A DNA stretch of 18,481 nt from Chloroflexota bacterium (GTDB lineage Bacteria > Chloroflexota > Dehalococcoidia > Lucifugimonadales > UBA3495). Shown here piece after piece: positions 13,878 through 18,481 of the stretch (position 1 is the first letter of the stretch; each line of letters starts with the position of its first letter). The DNA lies in the NCBI GenBank assembly GCA_028874675.1, contig JAPPJA010000540.1, positions 1 to 18,481 on the forward strand, read 5' to 3'. The notes under the pieces are model-generated. The model saw only the letters and a list, made by a program, of their open reading frames with translations, was not told where the DNA came from and did no database searches. The translations under genes and the position numbers were made by a program.

Positions 13878-14424
13878 GACTATTTCGAGGGCTTGGCGAA
13901 CCCGAGGATTGAATGAAGCAAGAGACATTTCCTGCTGGACATCATCACGATAGCCACTCGCGCAGTCGTTTGGGGAGCCGACACCCGGGTACACGTGGCC
14001 ATGTTCGGCAGGGGCAGGAAGGAAGGGCTTCGTACTTTCCTGGAGCTACTCAACGGGATGCCGTCGCATGACACCCCTGCCTTCGCCGGGGGCAGGCTCT
14101 CCGGGGATGTATTCTCCCGGTTGGAGCCGGAGCGATTCCAGGAGAGCTTCATGCAATGGAGCCAGGGGGAGGCGGAGTTGCTGCCGGGAGAGGTGGTGGC
14201 CATTGACGGCAATACGGCGCCTCGCTCCTGCGACCGCCATGGGGGCAAGCGAGCCCTGCACCTACAGAGAGGCCGAACGTCGGGTACGCAAGGACTACGG
14301 CCCGCAGAACATCTCCACCCTCCGAAATATATCCCAGGATATGCTCAAACGGGAAACCAGCCGGAAGGCGGGCATACAGGGTAAACGTCTGCAATCCGGT
14401 TGGAGGGTAGATTACTTGCAGTAG
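13878..14424 (+). pseudogene. ISAs1-family (H-repeat type) transposase, decayed
   Basis: The frame reads DYFEGLANPRIE, a stop (TGA 13914-13916), SKRHFLLDIITIATRAVV, RTFLELLNGMPSHDT (14025-14075), VFSRLEPERFQ and LLPGEVVAIDGNTAPRSCDR. The last holds the first catalytic Asp of ISAs1 transposases. Near 14261 it jumps in another frame to the family C-terminus: EAERRVRKDYGPQNISTLRN, IQGKRLQSGWRVDYL, stop 14422-14424. About 200 codons with the rest of the DDE triad are missing. There is also a palindromic insert of about 9 codons after SHDT (14076-14102). Inactive remnant; its left end is not found. The right end follows the stop by 8 bases. Confidence 0.85.
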
Positions 14425-14432
14425 GTCCTCCG

Positions 14433-14455
14433 CAGTTAAGACGCGATTGCCCTGG
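14433..14455 (+). repeat. Right terminal sequence of the ISAs1 remnant
   Basis: Begins 8 bases after the transposase stop and ends TTAAGACGCGATTGCCCTGG (14436-14455). It recurs inverted at 17496-17517 (one base deleted, otherwise identical) and direct at 17585-17604 (18 of 20 bases). This repetition identifies it as the IS terminus. Confidence 0.75.
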
Positions 14456-14568
14456 GGGCTATGTCCGTGGCGTTGGTATCCGGCGCCAGGGCTCGCCGGC
14501 GCTGCATTCATCAGCCGGACTTCCTCCCCTACAATGGCCGATAATTCGCCTTTCCATCAACAGAAATC

Positions 14569-14621
14569 CCGCCCGTCCCGGAATTTGTCGAGGGGTCCCC
14601 CAACAAAGCCGAAACGGGCGG
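14569..14621 (-). terminator. Possible terminator downstream of pnp
   Basis: CCGCCCGT (14569-14576) and ACGGGCGG (14614-14621) form an 8-bp stem with a 37-base loop containing a small GGGG/CCCC hairpin. On the minus strand, leaving pnp, it is followed by GATTTCTGTT. Long loop and broken T-tract keep this tentative. Confidence 0.35.
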
Positions 14622-14659
14622 AACAATGCTTGACTTAAGTTGTTGGCAGCGGTCGGGAC

Positions 14660-16990
14660 TTACCGGGTTCTGCCGCCGCTGTTGCCCAGGAAGCGCCGGT
14701 CGGAGATACTGCCACCTCCACCGCCACTGCCGCCCCGGTTGCCACCGCCCCGGGGCCCGCCGCCGCCGCGATTTCCGCCGCCGCCCTGGCCTCCCCTGGG
14801 GCCGCCGCCCCGGTTGCCACCACCGCCGCCACCGCCGCGGTTGCCGAAGCCGCCACGGGGTCGGTCACCGCCCCGGTCCTGGGGCGGGCGGGATGGACGC
14901 GGGGGCCGTTCACCGCCGTCGTCGCCGAACAAGGCGCGGCGGGAAACATTGACCCGGCCCATGGAGTCAATCTCCTGGACCATTACCGTAAGTTCCTGGC
15001 CGACCTTGAGTTCCTCTTCCATGTCGCCCAGGTCCTCGTTGCGTACCAGGCCATCCTTGCCGGGGATCAGCTCCACGAAGGCGCCGAAACTGGCCAGGCG
15101 GTTTACCTTGCCGGTGAGAATGTCACCCACCACCAGTTCCCGGGTCAGACCTTCAATTCTGCTGCGGGCCAGTTCCAGGGAGGTCTGGTCTGAGGAGCTG
15201 ATGGTCACGCCACCGTCGTCGGCCACGTCAATGGAAGCGCCGGACTCCTCGATGATGCCGCGAATTACCCGGCCGCCTGGGCCGATGACCGCGCCGATCT
15301 TCTCCACTGGAATTTGGACCCGGATGGTCTTGGGAGCGTAGGGGCTCATCTCGGTACGGGCCTCGGTGATGGCCTCGGACATCTTGTCCAGGATGTGCAG
15401 CCGGCCCAGGCGGGCCTGCTCCAGCGCCTGCCGGAGGATGTCCTCGTCCAGCCCCTTCAGCTTGATGTCCATCTGCAGGGCGTTGATGCCGGCGGCCGTA
15501 CCGGCCACCTTGAAGTCCATGTCGCCCAGGAAGTCCTCAATACCCTGTATATCGCTGAGGACGGCATAGCGGCCATCGTTGTCGGTTACCAGGCCCATGG
15601 CGATGCCGGCCACCGGGCTCTTCATGGGCACACCGGCGTCCATCAGGGCCATGCTGGTGCCGCAGACGCTGCCCATGGAAGTGCTGCCGTTGGAACTGAG
15701 CACCTCGGAAACCACGCGGATAGTGTAGGGAAACTCGTTCTCGGAGGGCAGAGAGGACAGGATTGCCCGCTCCGCCAGCGCGCCGTGGCCGATTTCCCGC
15801 CGGCCCGGGGAACCCACCCGACGGGCCTCGCCCACCGAGTAGGGCGGGAAGTTGTAGTGGTGCATGAACTGCTTGGTATCGTCGGGAGACAGGGTGTCCA
15901 GGGTCTGCTTCATGTTCAGGGGCCCCAGGGTGGCTGCCGACAGCACCTGGGTCTGGCCCCGGGTAAAGAGTCCCGAACCGTGGGTGCGGGGCAATACGCC
16001 TACCTCGCAGGAAATGGGCCGGATTTCCGACAGGCTGCGGCCGTCGGGCCGTACGCCCAGGTCCAGGATGCGGCGGCGTACTTCGCCCTTGACCACGTTC
16101 TTGAACCCTTCGGCCACCTTGTTCTTGCCGAATTCCTCGGTCAGCTGTTCGGCGACCTCTTCTTCAATACGGTCCAGACCCTCGTCCCGTTCCGCCTTGA
16201 AGGAGTTCTGCTCCAGGATTTCGGTCACGCGGCCGTTGACGATGGCCTTGATCTGGGCGTCCAGACTCTCTTCTGCCTCGGTGTCCTCTGAAACTTCGTG
16301 CTTGGGCTGGCCGACCTTGCTCACCAGCTCGTCTATCAGGTCAATGGTGATCAGGTTGGCCTGGAAAGCCTTCTGGATGCCCTCGAGGATGACCTCTTCG
16401 GATACCTCGTAGGAACCCGCCTCCACCATCATAATGGCATCGCGGGTGCTGGCCACTACCATGTTCAACTGGCCCTCGGCAATTTCGGCGTAGGTGGGGT
16501 TCACAATGAACCCGCCGTCGTTGTAGGAAACGCGGCAGGCGCCGATGGGACCGGCGAAGGGCAGGTGGGAAATGGACAGGGCCGTCGAGGCGCCGATCAT
16601 GCCCAGGATTTCCGGGGGATTCTTCTGGTCGGCGGAGAGGACGGTGAGGATAACCTGGACCTCGTTGTGCAGTCCCTTGGGGAAGAGGGGGCGTATGGAG
16701 CGGTCGGTGAGACGGGCGGAGAGAATGGCTTCCTGGCCGGGACGTCCTTCCCGCCGGAAGAAGCTGCCCGGAATCTTGCCCGCGGAGTATAGCCGCTCTT
16801 CAAACTCCACCGTCAGGGGCAGGAAATCAATGTCGGCCCGGGGCTTGTCGGCCATCACGGCGGTGGCCAGAACCACCGTGTCGCCGTAGGTGAGGACGGC
16901 CGAACCATGGGCCTGAAAGGCCAGTTTGCCCGACTCGATCACCAGTTTCTCGTTGCCGATAACTCGTTCTACTACTGTAGCTTCAGGCAT
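14660..16990 (-). CDS. pnp: Polyribonucleotide nucleotidyltransferase (PNPase) with RGG-rich tail
   Basis: A 776-aa 3'-5' phosphorolytic exoribonuclease of RNA turnover, acting as a trimer. First RNase PH domain about 12-150 (SFFRREGRPGQEAILSARLT, 76-95), helical linker 240-310, second RNase PH domain 312-540 with catalytic Asp486, Asp492 and Lys494 in GIEDFLGDMDFKVAGT, at the same numbers as in E. coli. KH domain 555-612 with IGPGGR (569-574), S1 domain 619-687. Residues 690-760 are an Arg/Gly tail with eight RGG motifs between 706 and 754, absent from the usual enzyme (about 700-710 aa in E. coli). The ATG at 16990 gives the standard N-terminus but has no close ribosome site. Second gene of rpsO-pnp, 146 bases after rpsO. 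Confidence 0.97.
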   Translation of the reverse strand: MPEATVVERVIGNEKLVIESGKLAFQAHGSAVLTYGDTVVLATAVMADKPRADIDFLPLTVEFEERLYSAGKIPGSFFRREGRPGQEAILSARLTDRSIRPLFPKGLHNEVQVILTVLSADQKNPPEILGMIGASTALSISHLPFAGPIGACRVSYNDGGFIVNPTYAEIAEGQLNMVVASTRDAIMMVEAGSYEVSEEVILEGIQKAFQANLITIDLIDELVSKVGQPKHEVSEDTEAEESLDAQIKAIVNGRVTEILEQNSFKAERDEGLDRIEEEVAEQLTEEFGKNKVAEGFKNVVKGEVRRRILDLGVRPDGRSLSEIRPISCEVGVLPRTHGSGLFTRGQTQVLSAATLGPLNMKQTLDTLSPDDTKQFMHHYNFPPYSVGEARRVGSPGRREIGHGALAERAILSSLPSENEFPYTIRVVSEVLSSNGSTSMGSVCGTSMALMDAGVPMKSPVAGIAMGLVTDNDGRYAVLSDIQGIEDFLGDMDFKVAGTAAGINALQMDIKLKGLDEDILRQALEQARLGRLHILDKMSEAITEARTEMSPYAPKTIRVQIPVEKIGAVIGPGGRVIRGIIEESGASIDVADDGGVTISSSDQTSLELARSRIEGLTRELVVGDILTGKVNRLASFGAFVELIPGKDGLVRNEDLGDMEEELKVGQELTVMVQEIDSMGRVNVSRRALFGDDGGERPPRPSRPPQDRGGDRPRGGFGNRGGGGGGGNRGGGPRGGQGGGGNRGGGGPRGGGNRGGSGGGGGSISDRRFLGNSGGRTR

Positions 16991-17136
16991 GGGGATATTA
17001 CATAACCTCGCACATTAAAGATAAATGGAGAGGAGACAAACGCGAAGCTAGCACGTTGAGCAGACGGGCGGCTATTACCGGGGCAAGAAGACGGCGCGTG
17101 GAAATCTGGCCGTGCGCCAGGCCGGCGTCATCGGGA

Positions 17137-17403
17137 CTATCGGCGCAGTCCCAGCCGACTTATCAGGGTTTGATAGCGGTTAACGTCTTCGTTACTGAGG
17201 TAATTGAGTAGCCTGCGGCGCTTTGACACCATGCTGACCAGGCCACGGCGGGAGTGGAAGTCTTTCTTGTGGCTGCGGAGGTGGTCGGTAACCTGCCGAA
17301 TCCGCTCGGTCAGGATGGCGACCTGAAGCTCGGTGGACCCGGTATCGTTGGGGTGGGTCCGGTATTCCCGCGTTATTCGTTCCCGTACGTCAGCATCCAG
17401 CAT
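17137..17403 (-). CDS. rpsO: 30S ribosomal protein S15
   Basis: An 88-aa protein of normal family length with the full S15 pattern: NDTGSTELQVAILTERIRQV (19-38), LRSHKKDFHSRRGLVSMVSK (42-61) and RRRLLNYLSNEDVNRYQTLI (62-81) then SRLGLRR. S15 binds the central domain of 16S rRNA early in 30S assembly. Upstream of pnp in the classic rpsO-pnp order. AAGG lies about 13 bases before the ATG, rather far. An extended -10 promoter stands just upstream (17448-17456), giving a leader near 38 bases. Confidence 0.97.
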   Translation of the reverse strand: MLDADVRERITREYRTHPNDTGSTELQVAILTERIRQVTDHLRSHKKDFHSRRGLVSMVSKRRRLLNYLSNEDVNRYQTLISRLGLRR

Positions 17404-17447
17404 TACAAATGCAGTACCTTCTATCTCATCTTCTCTAACACCGAGAG

Positions 17448-17456
17448 ATTATAGCA
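17448..17456 (-). promoter_or_regulatory. Extended -10 promoter of rpsO-pnp
   Basis: Minus strand TGCTATAAT: a perfect TATAAT with the TGn extension. The -35 region (TTGCGC, 18 bases upstream) matches only at TTG, as is common for extended -10 promoters. Confidence 0.7.
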
Positions 17457-17495
17457 CGGGGCGGATTGGGGGCGCAAATGGAGGAAATTCCGCTA

Positions 17496-17604
17496 CCAGG
17501 GCAACGCGTCTTAACTGATTGTCACTCTGAGCCCTTCGGCCTGGCTCAGGGACCATGACCTTTGTTGAAAGTATCACCTTCCATTTAAGGCGCGATTGCC
17601 ATGG
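17496..17604. mobile_element. 109-bp MITE-like element with ISAs1-type ends
   Basis: The left end CCAGGGCAACGCGTCTTAA (17496-17514) and right end TTAAGGCGCGATTGCCATGG (17585-17604) are inverted repeats of each other with two mismatches and one gap. Both match the terminus of the ISAs1 remnant at 14433-14455. The interior has no coding capacity and holds a nested hairpin: CTGAGCC/GGCTCAG (17527-17533, 17543-17549) inside GTCA/TGAC (17521-17524, 17556-17559). No clear target-site duplication is seen. It lies just upstream of the rpsO promoter. Confidence 0.65.
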
Positions 17605-18093
17605 CCTCGCTTCATGGCTATCGCACTTAGACCTCTACTTGTGCTGCCTCCCGTGCAGTTCGGGGCGGCTGTCAATCGCCCCTTCCCGTGCTGCGAAACC
17701 TCCGCCTACCATGGAGTGAACAAACCAGACCTGAGAAATACTCCGCCAGGCGTGGTACACCAATATTGCTCGGGCCAGAGTCTTTTGTGATGACCGCAAT
17801 AGAGACCTGGAGTTGGAGTTCTTCTGGCCTTCTGGAAGAAACGCTCAAATACAGAATGAGGTCAAGTGAGATGAACCTGCGGCAAGAACCGTTTTTCTCC
17901 GCGCAGCTACTATTGAAACAATGGTGCGCTAACGTAGTCCTTGCATCCGTTCGGCTGCTTGTGGGCGCTATAGCCATTGCCGGAGCCGGCACGGGACCTG
18001 TCCTTCGTCAAGATAAGGCACTGACAAGTCGCACTCGACATCTTGGGATATTGGGGGGGTAGCATACGGATAGCTTAACCGAGGGTAGCCGTT
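17605..18093. other. Intergenic stretch with no supported gene
   Basis: About 490 bases. Open frames on both strands have no ribosome site or recognisable motif. A GGGGCG/CGCCCC hairpin (17662-17667, 17677-17682) is the only clear structure. The segment may be decayed coding DNA between the MITE and the methyltransferase. Confidence 0.45.
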
Positions 18094-18481
18094 TTGGTTG
18101 AACTTTTTCAGTCCCCCGAGGTCAAATACTCTCCCATTAGCAGCGTATGGGAGGGTAGCGACGGTGAACTGATTGAATCGATGTTGCAGTTCTACGCATC
18201 CATCGATCCAGAGCCAATTCTTGATGCTACGTTTAACCGGGGCAGGTTCTGGAAGGGGTCGTCACGACATGTTATATCAATGGATATCGACCCCAAATAT
18301 GCCCCGATGATTGTTGGGGACAATCGGGAAATGGTTGGTGTCCCGGACTCCCAATTCGGCACTGTGGTTTACGACCCACCCCACGTTGGACCCCAGGGTC
18401 GAGACAAGAGCTCCAAAAAGTTTGACGAGGATTTTGGGGCCACTGTTCCCTGTGGAAAGGATGAAGACTGGACCCTTAGCT
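18094..18481 (+). CDS. DNA methyltransferase-like protein, N-terminal part (runs off right edge)
   Basis: 129 codons are visible. The frame contains PILDATFNRGRFWKG (41-55), resembling the glycine-poor SAM-binding motif I of DNA methylases of the D-x-T-x-G-x-G-x-F-W type. MDIDPKYAPMIVGDNREM (63-80) gives the acidic residue after the next strand and a GD motif. FGTVVYDPPHVGPQG (88-102) is the catalytic motif IV as DPPH, pointing to an amino-methyltransferase (N6-adenine or N4-cytosine). TTG at 18094 is the only start after the in-frame stop at 18076-18078 and has GAGG 9 bases upstream. No restriction endonuclease gene lies on the visible side, so it may be an orphan or phage-type enzyme. Motif order is SAM-binding first, then DPPH. 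Confidence 0.72.
   Translation, partial: MVELFQSPEVKYSPISSVWEGSDGELIESMLQFYASIDPEPILDATFNRGRFWKGSSRHVISMDIDPKYAPMIVGDNREMVGVPDSQFGTVVYDPPHVGPQGRDKSSKKFDEDFGATVPCGKDEDWTLS

Noticed and set aside
17688..18062. Overlapping plus- and minus-strand frames of 100-124 codons
   Set aside because: No ribosome site, no recognisable motif, and both strands look equally open, as expected by chance.
1..18481. CRISPR array or phage structural genes
   Set aside because: No regularly spaced repeats and no capsid, tail or integrase-like frames were seen on either strand.

Overview
The window is GC-rich bacterial chromosome, most likely from a Chloroflexota lineage of the Dehalococcoidia/SAR202 kind. That is an inference from gene content: a solute-binding lipoprotein with a long Val-Glu repeat stalk, an MmgE/PrpD enzyme next to an MFS carrier, several VOC-fold enzymes, and loosely packed DNA with IS debris. 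No rRNA or tRNA gene is present to fix the taxonomy.

Layout. (1) 1-890: the 5' part of a penicillin-acylase-family gene leaving the left edge on the minus strand, divergent from a small VOC (glyoxalase-fold) gene. (2) 1040-3260: an accessory island with a hicB-hicA toxin-antitoxin pair, a frame-broken double-CxxC mini-protein, a 90-aa coiled-coil protein, a retropepsin-like aspartyl protease, and a second copy of the hicA 3' end fused to a new start. The two hicA tails form 226-bp direct repeats around the island. (3) 3261-3864: no recognisable gene. (4) 3865-10022: a complete peptide/dipeptide-type ABC importer (binding lipoprotein, two permeases, two ATPases) behind a perfect-consensus sigma-70 promoter and closed by a strong hairpin. 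(5) 10055-13780: an MmgE/PrpD gene (minus), an OFA-like MFS carrier (plus) and a second VOC protein (minus). Closely related palindromes sit at both convergent gene junctions. (6) 13878-14455: a decayed ISAs1-type transposase and its right end. (7) 14660-17456: the housekeeping rpsO-pnp operon on the minus strand with its promoter; this PNPase carries an unusual RGG-rich tail. (8) 17496-17604: a 109-bp MITE-like element bounded by sequences matching the ISAs1-remnant end. (9) 18094 onward: the start of a DNA methyltransferase-like gene running off the right edge.

Functionally, the ABC importer, the penicillin-acylase homologue, the PrpD enzyme, the MFS carrier and the VOC proteins fit scavenging and breakdown of amides, peptides and organic acids. 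The hicBA/protease island, IS remnants, MITE and orphan-looking methyltransferase are accessory DNA around core genes. The best candidates for something undescribed are the hicBA-zinc-ribbon-protease island with its duplicated hicA tail, the ISAs1-derived MITE, and the RGG-tailed PNPase.
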